Assembly: GCF_017491605.1 (NCBI RefSeq)
Contig: NZ_JAFGYY010000007.1
Span: 124,001-188,000 of the forward strand
Source of the DNA: Pseudomonas sp. 30_B
GTDB lineage: Bacteria > Pseudomonadota > Gammaproteobacteria > Pseudomonadales > Pseudomonadaceae
Length of the DNA: 64,000 nucleotides
Direction: 5' to 3'
Shown: piece after piece, positions 28,676-40,007 of the stretch
Position numbering within the stretch: the first letter of the stretch is position 1
Layout: every line of letters begins with the position of its first letter
Program-made: the position numbers and the translations under genes
Notes under the pieces: generated by a model
Databases searched by the model: none
Seen by the model: only the letters and a program-made list of their open reading frames with translations
Told to the model about the DNA's origin: nothing

Positions 28676-29365
28676 TCAGAGCGCCCGTTCGGCCGCCTGT
28701 CGGGCGTGGATGGCAGTGGTATCGAACAGCGGCACCGAGGCATCCTGCGGGCCGACCAGCAGGGAAATCTCGGTGCAGCCGAGGATCACCGCCTGCGCAC
28801 CGCGTGCGACCAACGAGGCGATGATGCGCCGGTAAGCATCGCGCGACTCGTCGCGAATCTGCCCCAGGCACAGCTCCTCGTAGATGATCCGGTGCACCAC
28901 CTGGCGCTCCTCATCCGAGGGCGTGAGCACCTGCAGGTCGTACTTCTCCTGCAGTCGATCCTTGTAGAACGCCTGCTCCATGGTGAAGCGGGTGCCGAGC
29001 AGACCGACCCTCGTCACCCCCGCCGCGCGGATCGCCTCAGCGGTCGGGTCGGCAATGTGCAGCAGCGGGATGTCCACCGCCGCCTCGATGGCCGGAGCCA
29101 CCTTGTGCATGGTGTTGGTGCAGAGCACCAGGAAGTCCGCACCGGCCGCCCGCAGCGAGCGCGCCGCCTCGGCCAGCAGGCGCCCGGCGGCGTCCCAGTC
29201 GCCGGCGTGCTGCAGCCGCTCGATCTCGTGGAAGTCCACGCTGTACAGCACGATCTTCGCCGAGTGCAGGCCGCCCAGGCGCTCCTTGATGGTCTGGTTG
29301 ATCTGCCGGTAGTAGGGAATGGTCGACTCCCAGCTCATGCCGCCAATCAGGCCGATGGTCTTCAT
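28676..29365 (-). CDS. aspartate/glutamate racemase family protein
   Basis: 229 residues, cofactor-independent two-Cys racemase fold: IGLIGGMSWESTIPYYRQIN at the start, the first catalytic Cys in VLCTNTMHK (about 83) and the second in LGCTEISLL (about 196). The start at 29365 follows the PLP-enzyme gene by only 4 bases. Probably interconverts L- and D-Asp or Glu, or a related amino acid, as the last gene of a three-gene operon. Confidence 0.9.
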   Translation of the reverse strand: MKTIGLIGGMSWESTIPYYRQINQTIKERLGGLHSAKIVLYSVDFHEIERLQHAGDWDAAGRLLAEAARSLRAAGADFLVLCTNTMHKVAPAIEAAVDIPLLHIADPTAEAIRAAGVTRVGLLGTRFTMEQAFYKDRLQEKYDLQVLTPSDEERQVVHRIIYEELCLGQIRDESRDAYRRIIASLVARGAQAVILGCTEISLLVGPQDASVPLFDTTAIHARQAAERAL

Positions 29366-29369
29366 CGCC

Positions 29370-30470
29370 TCACTCCAGCCCGCAGTGAGGGACGCCGCCC
29401 GGCAGCGCCGCACCGTGCTCGACGCACTGGCGCAACGCTTCGATCAGCGGATCGAGGTCAAAGCCCTGGGACAGCAGCCACAACGGGTTGTAATAGGTGG
29501 TTTCGTAGCGCTCGCCGCTGTCGCAGAGGATCGCCACGATCGAACCACTCTCGCCACGTTCGACCATCTGCCGCGCCACCAGCAGCGCGCCGATCAGGTT
29601 GGTTCCGCTGGAGCCGCCAACATGCCGGCCCAGGCGCTGGGCAAGGTAATGCATGGCCGCCAGCGAAAGGTCATCCGGCACCTGGCAGCAAGCATCGATC
29701 ACCGCCGGCAGGAAGGACGCCTCCACGCGCGGCCGGCCAATGCCCTCGATGCGCGAGCCGTAGCTCAGGGTCAGGTCGCGGTTGCCGGTGCGGTAGGACT
29801 CGAAGAACACCGAGCGCTCGGCATCGGCACAGAGCACGCGGGTCTCGTGGCGACGGTAGCGGGCGAAGCGGCCCAGTGTCGCCAGGGTACCGCCGGTGCC
29901 CGGACTGGAGACCAGCCAGGACGGCTCGGGGAAGCGCTCGTGGCGCATCTGCTGGAAGATCGACTCGGCGATGTTGTTGTTCGCCCGCCAGTCGGTGGCG
30001 CGCTCGGCGTAGGTGAACTGGTCCATGAAATGTCCGCCGGTTTCCCGCGCCAGGCGCTCGGACTCGGCGTAGATCTGCGTCGGGTCCTCCACCAGGTGGG
30101 CCTGGCCGCCATAGAAGGCGATCTGCGCGATCTTCTCCTTCGAGGTGCTGGCCGGTACCACGGCAATGAACGGCAGGCGAAGCAGACGGGCGAAGTAGGC
30201 TTCGGAGATCGCCGTGGAGCCGCTGGACGCCTCGATCACCGGCGCGCCGGGGCGCAGCCAGCCATTGCACAGGGCGTAGAGGAACAGCGAGCGTGCCAGG
30301 CGGTGCTTGAGGCTGCCGGTGGGATGGCTGGACTCGTCCTTGAAATACAGGTCGATCCCCGGCATGCCGGGCATCTCCAGAGGAATCAGGTGGGTATCGG
30401 CGCTGCGCTGGAAATCTGCCTCGATGATGCGGATCGCCTCGCGGGTCCAGTTACGGTCTTGGGCGGACAT
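29370..30470 (-). CDS. PLP-dependent cysteine synthase-fold enzyme, Cds1-like
   Basis: 366 residues of fold-type II. The PLP Lys is in HPTGSLKHRLARS (about 54), the substrate loop is EASSGSTAISEAYFAR, and the phosphate-binding loop is SSPGTGGTLATLGRF. Longer and different from CysK/CysM; it resembles the Cds1 L-cysteine desulfhydrase group (cysteine to sulfide, pyruvate and ammonia). Lies between a DMT exporter gene (27 bases upstream) and an Asp/Glu racemase gene (4 bases downstream). Activity is an inference from the family. Confidence 0.83.
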   Translation of the reverse strand: MSAQDRNWTREAIRIIEADFQRSADTHLIPLEMPGMPGIDLYFKDESSHPTGSLKHRLARSLFLYALCNGWLRPGAPVIEASSGSTAISEAYFARLLRLPFIAVVPASTSKEKIAQIAFYGGQAHLVEDPTQIYAESERLARETGGHFMDQFTYAERATDWRANNNIAESIFQQMRHERFPEPSWLVSSPGTGGTLATLGRFARYRRHETRVLCADAERSVFFESYRTGNRDLTLSYGSRIEGIGRPRVEASFLPAVIDACCQVPDDLSLAAMHYLAQRLGRHVGGSSGTNLIGALLVARQMVERGESGSIVAILCDSGERYETTYYNPLWLLSQGFDLDPLIEALRQCVEHGAALPGGVPHCGLE

Positions 30471-30497
30471 GCTGTTTCCTCGTCGAATGGCGGAAGA

Positions 30498-31403
30498 TCA
30501 GTCCAGCACGCCGGCGGGCGGCGTGGGCGGCGCGCTGCGCCACTGGCTGAAGGCGACCCCGATGAACACCAGCCCTGCTGCCAGCGCCTGCTGGCCGCTG
30601 AGCACCTCGCCCAGGAACACGGCGGCGAAGATCAGGGTGAATGCCGGAATCAGGTTGATGAAGCCGGTCGCCTGGCTCGCCGGCAGGCGGCTGACGCCGA
30701 AGTTGTACAGGCCGTAGGCGCCGACGGTGACCACGCTGCCCAGGTAGATCAGCGCGAACCAGCCGGTCGGGCCGGGCGCGGTCGGCACCCCGGAACCGAC
30801 CAGCGCCAGCGGCAGGAAGAACAGCGAACCGATGAAGGCTTGCATGGCTGTCAGGATGAAGGGCGAGTAGCGCGCCGACAGGTGCTTGAGCAGCAAGGTG
30901 TAGCCGGTGGCGCAGAGCATCGCCAGCAGCTCGTAGAAGTTGCCGAGCAGCGGCTGCGGCGCATGGCCGTCCGACTCGCTGGCCAGGGTCAGCCAGAGCG
31001 CGCCGAGCACCGCCAGGGCGAAGCCCAGCCAGGTGTTACGGGCGATCTTCTCGTGCAGCAGGAAGAACGCCCCCACCGCCACCAGCAAGGGCAGCAGCGC
31101 CGTGATCATGCCGGCCTGGGCAGCGCTGGTGTGCTGCAACGCCAGGGACTCGAAGATGAAGTACAGGCAGGGCTCGCAGGCGGCGAGCCCGAGCAGCCAT
31201 TGCCAGTCGCCGGGCTGGTAGTCGATTCGTCCGCGCCAGCGCCAGGCGGCCAGGAAGATCAGGCTGCCAAGGGCCATACGGGCGAAGATCACCCACATCG
31301 CCGGCATTTCCTGGAAAGCGAATTTCAGGGCGATGAAGGAACTGCCCCAGAGCGCCATGGCCAATACCAGGCACGCGAGGGCGAACGGCCGGGATTGCTG
31401 CAC
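30498..31403 (-). CDS. EamA/DMT family transporter
   Basis: 301-residue inner-membrane protein with ten hydrophobic segments in two EamA repeats (LACLVLAMALWGSSFIALKF and LLAMLCATGYTLLLKHLSAR start them). The family commonly exports amino acids or metabolites. First gene of the operon with the PLP enzyme and racemase, suggesting export of a cysteine- or Asp/Glu-related compound. Confidence 0.9.
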   Translation of the reverse strand: MQQSRPFALACLVLAMALWGSSFIALKFAFQEMPAMWVIFARMALGSLIFLAAWRWRGRIDYQPGDWQWLLGLAACEPCLYFIFESLALQHTSAAQAGMITALLPLLVAVGAFFLLHEKIARNTWLGFALAVLGALWLTLASESDGHAPQPLLGNFYELLAMLCATGYTLLLKHLSARYSPFILTAMQAFIGSLFFLPLALVGSGVPTAPGPTGWFALIYLGSVVTVGAYGLYNFGVSRLPASQATGFINLIPAFTLIFAAVFLGEVLSGQQALAAGLVFIGVAFSQWRSAPPTPPAGVLD

Positions 31404-31892
31404 GGGACGCTCCAGTCAAAAGGTGCCTGGAGTATAGGAGGCGCCCGGGGCGGGCCGACAGGTACAGAACGCAGGGGAAACTGTATGGGCGGGTCGCTCC
31501 TACGAAGAGCCAGCCCCCACCGATCCGACTTTGGCTGTGCCTCTTAAGACTTCCAGAGAAATATCCGCACACTCCGACTGCCCCGTTCAACGAGGGTATT
31601 TTTCGCCTAAGCGAAAAACCGGATGTCCGGGGCAAGACTTTTGCCTTCTTTGGGGCGTTGCCAAAGAAGGTCGCCCGAGGGGGCGAAACAAGAAGCCGGG
31701 GGCGTACGCCGAAGCGGCGCGGGAACACCCAAGTCAGAGCAGTCAAACAGGATAAACATTCGAGCACGAACAGTGCGCCGGTCCTGCCGCCGGATCGCGG
31801 GCATGGCCCGCTCCTACAATGGCGTGCAGCCTCCGGTGTTCCCTGGTGGGATCAGATTCCGCCGTGGGGGATTTCGCGGACAAGGTCCAAAA
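31404..31892. other. 489-base gene-free region with repeat debris
   Basis: No convincing gene. It holds a GCTCCTACG half-REP near 31496, a hairpin TTTTTCGCCTAAGCGAAAAA at 31599-31618, a purine/pyrimidine-rich mirror-like stretch CCTTCTTTGG...CCAAAGAAGG at 31643-31671, and a half-REP at 31793-31821. Short frames there are low-complexity and have no ribosome binding site. Confidence 0.5.
31793..31821. repeat. half REP element, identical to 27327-27355
   Basis: 29 bases identical to the right half of the REP at 27305-27352, ending GCTCCTACAATG. The left arm is missing. Confidence 0.65.
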
Positions 31893-32222
31893 TCACTCCC
31901 AAGACTTACCCTTGGTCCCCCGCTCCACCGGCACGCGTTGCTGCATCGCCGCCTTGGCCAGCAGGTGCGCGCTGATCGGCGCGGTGATGAAGAGGAACGC
32001 GGTGATCAGCAGCTCGTGCAGGCTGACGCCCTCGCCACGGGTGCTGAAGTACAGCATCGAGGCGAGGATCACCCCGCCAACACCCAGGGTCGAGGCCTTG
32101 GTCGGCGCATGCAGGCGGGTATAGAAATCCGGCAGCCGATACAGGCCGATAGCACCGAGCAATGCAAACAGGCTACCGGCTAGCAACAGCAGGCAGACCA
32201 GCGCTTCGATCAGGACACTCAT
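31893..32222 (-). CDS. mrpG: Mrp-type Na+/H+ antiporter subunit G
   Basis: 109 residues with three hydrophobic segments. LLLAGSLFALLGAIGLYRLP and FYTRLHAPTKASTLGVGGV are the MnhG/PhaG signature. Starts in an ATGA overlap with mrpF. Last gene of the six-gene operon. Confidence 0.92.
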   Translation of the reverse strand: MSVLIEALVCLLLLAGSLFALLGAIGLYRLPDFYTRLHAPTKASTLGVGGVILASMLYFSTRGEGVSLHELLITAFLFITAPISAHLLAKAAMQQRVPVERGTKGKSWE

Positions 32223-32488
32223 TCGATGATGTCTCCGCGCAGCAGGAACTTGCACAGGGCCACGGTGCTGACAAAGCCCATCACCGCGATCAGCAGCGCC
32301 GCCTCGAAGTACAGACCGCTGCCCTTCCAGATACCGAACAGCACGATCAGCGCGATGGCCTCGATGGACAGGGTATCCAGCGCGAGGATGCGGTCCGCCG
32401 TCGACGGCCCGCGAATCAGCCGCGCCACCGTGAGCAGCAACGCCGCACCGAGCAACGCCAGGCAGATCGGGATCACGATGCCGAGCAT
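32219..32488 (-). CDS. mrpF: Mrp-type Na+/H+ antiporter subunit F
   Basis: 89 residues with three hydrophobic segments and the MnhF core RLIRGPSTADRILALDTLS. GGAGGTG lies just before the start, which is inside the 3' end of mrpE (16-base overlap). Small conserved subunit of the hetero-oligomeric antiporter. Confidence 0.92.
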   Translation of the reverse strand: MLGIVIPICLALLGAALLLTVARLIRGPSTADRILALDTLSIEAIALIVLFGIWKGSGLYFEAALLIAVMGFVSTVALCKFLLRGDIIE

Positions 32489-32973
32489 TCGAACACCTCC
32501 TTGAGCGGCGCTTCGTAGCGGGCCTTGATGTCCGCCGCCAGGGCCTGCGGGTCCGGCACGTCGAGGCCATGGACCAGCAGCGTGCGGCGGTCCTCGCTGA
32601 GATCGGCGGACACGGTGCCCGGCGTCAGGGTGATCACGCTGGCGAGAAGGGTGATCGCCAGGTCGTCGGTCAGTTCCAGGGGAATTTCCACGAAGCCCGG
32701 CTGCAGCCTGGACTTCGGCCCCAGCACCAGTTTCGCCACCTGCAGGTTGGCCACGACTATGTCGTAGAGCACCAGGCCGATGAAGCGCAGCAGCAGGCCC
32801 GGCCGCTGGATACGCGGCGCAGCCAGCAGCAGGTTGCGGCACAGCAACGGGATCGCCAGGCCGAGGAACGCGCCGAGCAGCCAGTGGCCGAGGGAGAAAT
32901 CGTTGACCAGCAACAGCCAGCTCAGCAGCAGTACGCCGCTGAGCAACGGGTGCGGAAGGATGCGCCGGATCAT
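32473..32973 (-). CDS. mrpE: Mrp-type Na+/H+ antiporter subunit E
   Basis: 166 residues. The start at 32973 lies in an ATGA overlap with mrpD; the frame remains open further upstream, but that is antisense-type shadow within mrpD. N-terminal hydrophobic pair, then the cytosolic domain with ITLLASVITLTPGTVSADLS and LLVHGLDVPD, typical of MnhE. Confidence 0.92.
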   Translation of the reverse strand: MIRRILPHPLLSGVLLLSWLLLVNDFSLGHWLLGAFLGLAIPLLCRNLLLAAPRIQRPGLLLRFIGLVLYDIVVANLQVAKLVLGPKSRLQPGFVEIPLELTDDLAITLLASVITLTPGTVSADLSEDRRTLLVHGLDVPDPQALAADIKARYEAPLKEVFECSAS

Positions 32974-34466
32974 GCGCCACCTCCCAGCAGGATCGCCTGG
33001 CGATAGAGCCCGGCGTCGAGCAACTGCACCGCCGTGGCCTGGGCATAAGTGAGCAGCGGCCGCGCGGCGACCACCATCAGCGGCGCGCTCGCCAGCAGGC
33101 CGAAGGTTGCCAGCAGCTTCACCGGCTCGCGCTCGGCGCTGCCCAGCACGGTGTGCCCGGTGCGCCAGAACAGGGTGCTGCCGGCACGGCTCAGGGCGAC
33201 GATGGTCACCAGTCCGCTGACCAGCACCACGCTCCACAGCGCAATGGCCTCGCTGCCACCGCTCACCGAGCGCAGCAGCATCAGCTTGCCGAGGAAGCCC
33301 GACAACGGAGGCAGCCCGGCAACCGCGATGGCGCCGAAGAAGAACGCGCCACCGAGCAGGTGCGGTTGCAGCAGCGCCGGGCCTTGCACCAGGCGGCCGC
33401 CTTTGTCGCCACGCTGGCGGGCGATCAGGTCGGCCAGCAGGAACAGGCCACCGGCCACCCAGATGCTGTGCAACAGGTAGTAGAGCGCGGCGGACAGCGC
33501 CTCCGGCGTGCCCAGGGCGACGGCCGCCAGCAGCGTGCCAGCGGAGACGACGACCAGATACGACAGCAGGCCTTGCAGCGTGGTCGCCGCCAGCGCGCCC
33601 AGCGCCCCGGCGACTATCCCCGCCAGCGCCAGCGGCCACAGCCAGGCTTGCGCAAGGTTCGCCAGCTCGCCGGCCTCGGCACCGAAGATCAGCGTGTAGA
33701 CCCGCAGGATCGAATAGATGCCGACCTTGGTCATGATCGAGAACAGTGCCGCCACCGGCGCGCTGGCCTCCGCATAAGCGCGAGGCAGCCAGAAATACAG
33801 CGGCAGCAGCGCGGCCTTCAGGCCGAACACCACCAGCAGCAACAGCGCCGCCGCACGCACCAGCGGCGCCTGTTCGGTGCTCAGCTGGGCCACCCGCTCG
33901 GCCATGTGCGCCATGTTCAGGGTGCCGGTGATGCCGTAGAGCGTGCCCACCGCGATGAGGAAGAACGCCGAGCCGACGAGGTTGAGTACCACGTAATGCA
34001 CGCCCGCGCGCACCCGCCCTGCCCCGCCGCCATGCAGCAGCAGCGCGTAGGAGGCGATCAGCAGGATCTCGAAGAACACGAAGAGGTTGAACAGGTCGCC
34101 GGTGAGGAAGGCCCCGTTCAGGCCGAGCAGTTGGAACTGGAACAGCGCGTGGAAGCGCTTGCCGCGCCGGTCATCGCCGCGCACCGCGTAGATCAACGAC
34201 AGGCTGGCGAGCAGTGCGGTCGCGGCGATCAGCAGCGCGCTGAGGCGGTCCAGTACCAGGATGATGCCGAACGGCGGCTGCCAGTTGCCCAGCGCGTAGA
34301 ACTGCACCACGCCGCTGTCGGCCTGTTGCAGCAGCACGGCGGAAAGCGGCAGCAGTGCCAGGGTGGCGAGCAGCGACAGGCCGCGCTGCAGGCGCTCGCC
34401 CACGAGCAGCAGCGCGCAACCGGCAAACAGCGGCAGCAGGACCGGAAGAATCAGCCAGTGGTTCAT
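32970..34466 (-). CDS. mrpD: Mrp-type Na+/H+ antiporter subunit D
   Basis: 498-residue membrane protein with about 14 hydrophobic segments, homologous to complex I NuoM/NuoN. The key FGLKAALLPLYFWLPRAYAE has the TM7-type Lys and the Pro-rich break; an FVFFEILLIASYALL segment carries the conserved Glu. It is one of the two proton-pumping-like subunits. Overlaps mrpC and mrpE by 4 bases each. Confidence 0.94.
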   Translation of the reverse strand: MNHWLILPVLLPLFAGCALLLVGERLQRGLSLLATLALLPLSAVLLQQADSGVVQFYALGNWQPPFGIILVLDRLSALLIAATALLASLSLIYAVRGDDRRGKRFHALFQFQLLGLNGAFLTGDLFNLFVFFEILLIASYALLLHGGGAGRVRAGVHYVVLNLVGSAFFLIAVGTLYGITGTLNMAHMAERVAQLSTEQAPLVRAAALLLLVVFGLKAALLPLYFWLPRAYAEASAPVAALFSIMTKVGIYSILRVYTLIFGAEAGELANLAQAWLWPLALAGIVAGALGALAATTLQGLLSYLVVVSAGTLLAAVALGTPEALSAALYYLLHSIWVAGGLFLLADLIARQRGDKGGRLVQGPALLQPHLLGGAFFFGAIAVAGLPPLSGFLGKLMLLRSVSGGSEAIALWSVVLVSGLVTIVALSRAGSTLFWRTGHTVLGSAEREPVKLLATFGLLASAPLMVVAARPLLTYAQATAVQLLDAGLYRQAILLGGGA

Positions 34467-34794
34467 TGGCCTTCCTCCCCGTTGCCACCGTCCACATGGT
34501 CGCCGCCGGTTTCCGCCAGCCCACGCAGGGCCAGCACGATGACGAAGGCCGTCATGGCGAAACCGATGACGATGGCGGTCAGCACCAGCGCCTGGGGAAT
34601 CGGGTCGCCGGCATTGGCGACCTGGCCGATTACCGCCGGGTCACCGGCCAGCCGGCCCATGGCGAAGAGGAACAGGTTGACCGCGTAGGACAGCAGGGTC
34701 AGCCCCAGTACCACCGGGAAGGTGCGTGCGCGCAACAGCAGGTAGACACCGCTGGCGGTCAGCAGGCCGAGGGCGATGGCGAACAGCGCTTCCA

Positions 34795-34795
<1 letters not shown>
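34463..34795 (-). CDS. mrpC: Mrp-type Na+/H+ antiporter subunit C
   Basis: 110 residues, NuoK-like, with three hydrophobic segments. VLGLTLLSYAVNLFLFAMG and PIPQALVLTAIVIGFAMTAF are MnhC hallmarks. Shares one base with the mrpAB stop (TGATG) and four with mrpD. Confidence 0.93.
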
Positions 34796-37611
<2,816 letters not shown>

Positions 37612-37688
37612 GACCCACTCCTTTTCACCGCCGAACGGCAACCCAGCAAACCACCCCGTGCCCGAGCGGCCGGTGTAGGAAAACGACG

Positions 37689-37717
37689 ATTATCCATATC
37701 TATCGATTTCACGTCAT
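37689..37717 (-). promoter_or_regulatory. candidate sigma-70 promoter of the mrp operon
   Basis: On the minus strand: -35 ATGACG (37712-37717), a 17-base spacer and -10 GATAAT (37689-37694), about 78 bases before the mrpAB start. Confidence 0.45.
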
Positions 37718-37796
37718 GGATTGAATTATTACGAAAATGAATGTTTCAACCGCGCCCGCCGTGCGCTGCGGCGAAATTTCCGATCCCCCAAACGAT

Positions 37797-37829
37797 AGCG
37801 CGCGACAGTCGAGATGACTGTCGCGCGCT
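37797..37829. terminator. perfect hairpin after the second glycine-zipper gene
   Basis: 14-bp perfect stem AGCGCGCGACAGTC with loop GAGAT. The T run is weak on the minus strand, so termination is probable but not certain. Confidence 0.65.
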
Positions 37830-37867
37830 GGGTTTCGCTGGCTGCCGCTGAGGGCAACCGGTACCGG

Positions 37868-38332
37868 TCAGTGGCTGACGCGGCTGGTGCCGTTGACGGT
37901 CAGGATGCGTACGCGCTCACCAACACGGAACACGGCACCTTCGTCGACTTCCTGGACGTAGGCGCGGGTGCTGCCGTCGTCTTCGCGAACGGTGATTTCC
38001 ACACCCTGGGTACGGGTCAGGCCTTCTTCGGTGGCCGCACCGAGCAGGCCGCCGGCCACGGCGCCGATGATGGCGGTGACATAGCTACCCTTGCCACCGC
38101 CGATGGAGCTGCCGCCGATACCGCCAACGGCGGCGCCGGCAACCGAGCCGATCGGGGTCTTGGTGCCCTCGATCTTCACCGGACGCAAGGCCTGGATGGT
38201 ACCCATGCGAACGTTCTGCACGGTACGTGCCTCTTCGCGGGTGTAGGTGTCGCCAGTCAGGCTGGACTGGCAACCACCGAGGGTCAGGGCCAGTGCAGCG
38301 AACGTCACGGCGAACAGGGCAGATTTACGCAT
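37868..38332 (-). CDS. glycine-zipper outer membrane lipoprotein, SlyB/Pcp type (second copy)
   Basis: 154 residues, closely similar along its length to the protein of 24985-25452. Lipobox LTLGGC (Cys 21), YTREEARTVQNVRMGTIQAL, glycine zippers (AGAAVGGIGGSSIGGG, GAVAGGLLGAATEEG), and a C-terminal FRVGERVRILTVNGTSR. Its upstream region lacks the phased GTTCAG repeats seen at the other copy, so control differs. Position between the mrp operon and glycerate kinase matches my memory of PA1053. Confidence 0.9.
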   Translation of the reverse strand: MRKSALFAVTFAALALTLGGCQSSLTGDTYTREEARTVQNVRMGTIQALRPVKIEGTKTPIGSVAGAAVGGIGGSSIGGGKGSYVTAIIGAVAGGLLGAATEEGLTRTQGVEITVREDDGSTRAYVQEVDEGAVFRVGERVRILTVNGTSRVSH

Positions 38333-38526
38333 GTATGAAACCTCCGGATAGGGCTACGAATATTAGACTCCGACGACAGCCCTCCTGTCACGCCAGGGCT
38401 TGCAACAATCTCGTTCGGTTCAGCTTTCGTACAGTCTGTGCCAAGACCCGCGAAAATGCCTGTTTCCGCCAGGCTTTATGTGGGTTGATGGTTCGGCTAG
38501 GGTAGGCGCCCGAACGAGGAGTGCCC

Positions 38527-38763
38527 ATGGATTACTTCATTATCGTCGTCACCACCGCGGCCGGTCTGTACTTCCACTGGTGGATCTACTGGCGCATCCG
38601 CCGCTGGATGGACCGCGACCTGGCACTGTCGCTGGCGGGCGACGATCCGGCCAAGCGCAGCTATCTGCTGGAGCGCCTGCAAGAGGCCAAGCGCCAGCGC
38701 GTCAAGCGCCGCGACCTGCCGCAGTGGCTGCAGCAAGCCGCCGACGATTACCGCGCCGCCTGA
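38527..38763 (+). CDS. small membrane-anchored hypothetical protein
   Basis: 78 residues. The Met at 38527 has GAGGAG 7 bases upstream, better than the in-frame GTG at 38521. One N-terminal hydrophobic segment rich in aromatics (IVVTTAAGLYFHWWIYWRI) precedes a charged helical tail (ERLQEAKRQRVKRRDLPQWL). The 3' end overlaps the convergent glycerate kinase gene by 16 bases. Family not recognised. Confidence 0.7.
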   Translation: MDYFIIVVTTAAGLYFHWWIYWRIRRWMDRDLALSLAGDDPAKRSYLLERLQEAKRQRVKRRDLPQWLQQAADDYRAA

Positions 38764-39887
38764 GCCAGCGACCAGAATCGCGCCAGCGCCTCGGCGCGAC
38801 TCTCCAACTCCGTTGCGGCCTGCGCACAGGCCTGGGCCAGACTCATCGGCCCCGGCACCAGGCTGAAGGCCGCCTCGATTCCTTCCCCGCGCAACTCGGC
38901 CAAGCCCTCGCCCAGGCTGCCGGCCAGCGCAACCACCGGCACCCCGGCGCGACGCGCCAGCCGCGCCACTCCGACGGGCGTCTTGCCATGCAGGCTCTGG
39001 CCATCCAGGCGGCCTTCGCCGGTAATCACCAGCCCGGCTCCCTGCAGCGCCTGCTCCAGTCCCGACAACTCGGCAACCAGTTCTATGCCCGGACGGAATC
39101 GCGCCTTGAGGAAGGCCCGGCTGGCAAAGCCCAGGCCCCCTGCCGCTCCGACACCGGGGAACAGGCTGTGATCCTCGCCCAGTGCGCGCGCGGCGACTTC
39201 GGCGAAATGCCGTAGCGCCGCATCGAGCTCCTCGACCTGCGCAGGGCTTGCGCCCTTCTGCGGCCCGAATACCGCAGAGGCACCATGCGGCCCGCACAGG
39301 GGATTGTTCACATCGGCCGCGACTTCGATCTCCACCTGCCGCAGACGCGGATCGAGGCCGGACAGGTCGATCTCCATTAAGGTGCCCAACACCGCACCAC
39401 CGGCACCGAGCTCGGCGCCCTGTGCGTCGTGGAATCGCGCGCCCAGCGCCTGCAGCAAGCCCAGCCCGGCATCGTTGGTAGCGCTGCCACCCAGCCCGAG
39501 GATGATCTTGCGCGCGCCGGCGTCGAGCGCCTCGCGCATCAGCTCTCCGGTGCCGCGACTGGTGGTACGGGTCGCATCACGCTTGCGCTCCGGCACCCAG
39601 TGCAGGCCGCTGGCGGCGGCCATTTCGATCACCGCGGTGCCGTCGTCCAGCCATCCCCAGTGAGCCGTCACCGGCTGCCCGAGGGGGCCGCAGACCCGGC
39701 ATTCGCGCCGTTCGCCTGGCTTGGCGGCGAGCACGGCATCCACGGTGCCCTCCCCGCCATCCGCCATCGGCCGCAGCAGCATCTCGTCGGCCGGTCGCGC
39801 ACGCAGCCAGCCACGGGCGATGGCCTGGGCGACCTCGGGTGCGGAAAGGCTTTCCTTGAAGGAATCCGGGGCGATGGCGACTTTCAT
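38748..39887 (-). CDS. glycerate kinase
   Basis: 379 residues, GlxK/GarK family (glycerate to 2- or 3-phosphoglycerate). MKVAIAPDSFKESLSAPEVA starts it; RPMADGGEGTVDA, LGLGGSATNDAGLGLLQALG, and VITGEGRLDGQSLHGKTP are family signatures. Could finish a glyoxylate-tartronate semialdehyde-glycerate route with the dehydrogenase of 8392-9288, though unlinked. Confidence 0.93.
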   Translation of the reverse strand: MKVAIAPDSFKESLSAPEVAQAIARGWLRARPADEMLLRPMADGGEGTVDAVLAAKPGERRECRVCGPLGQPVTAHWGWLDDGTAVIEMAAASGLHWVPERKRDATRTTSRGTGELMREALDAGARKIILGLGGSATNDAGLGLLQALGARFHDAQGAELGAGGAVLGTLMEIDLSGLDPRLRQVEIEVAADVNNPLCGPHGASAVFGPQKGASPAQVEELDAALRHFAEVAARALGEDHSLFPGVGAAGGLGFASRAFLKARFRPGIELVAELSGLEQALQGAGLVITGEGRLDGQSLHGKTPVGVARLARRAGVPVVALAGSLGEGLAELRGEGIEAAFSLVPGPMSLAQACAQAATELESRAEALARFWSLAQAAR

Positions 39888-40007
39888 GCAGGCAGGTCCG
39901 TTGTGCGAAGGGATGCAGGCATCCTACACCGCGGCACGGACTTTCACGGCCCCGTAGGAAATGGCAATCAAGGTGTACGACCGCAAACAGTCAAACGCCG
40001 CAGCGGG

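Larger units (their letters stand above)
37612..37867. other. upstream region of mrpAB and downstream of the second glycine-zipper gene
   Basis: AT-rich centre at 37685-37745 containing the promoter candidate, then a perfect hairpin at 37797-37829. No gene is seen. Confidence 0.5.

Noticed and set aside
29319..31547. 742-codon plus-strand frame opposite the racemase/PLP enzyme/exporter operon
   Set aside because: Gln/Arg/Gly/Ala-rich translation without domain logic; three well-formed minus-strand genes occupy the region.
33153..34688. 511-codon plus-strand frame opposite mrpD
   Set aside because: Gln/Arg-rich antisense frame of a membrane protein gene, no start signal.
37797..37829. Operator role for the perfect AGCGCGCGACAGTC dyad
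   Set aside because: It lies just beyond the stop of a minus-strand gene and far from the mrp promoter candidate, so a transcript-end hairpin is the simpler reading.
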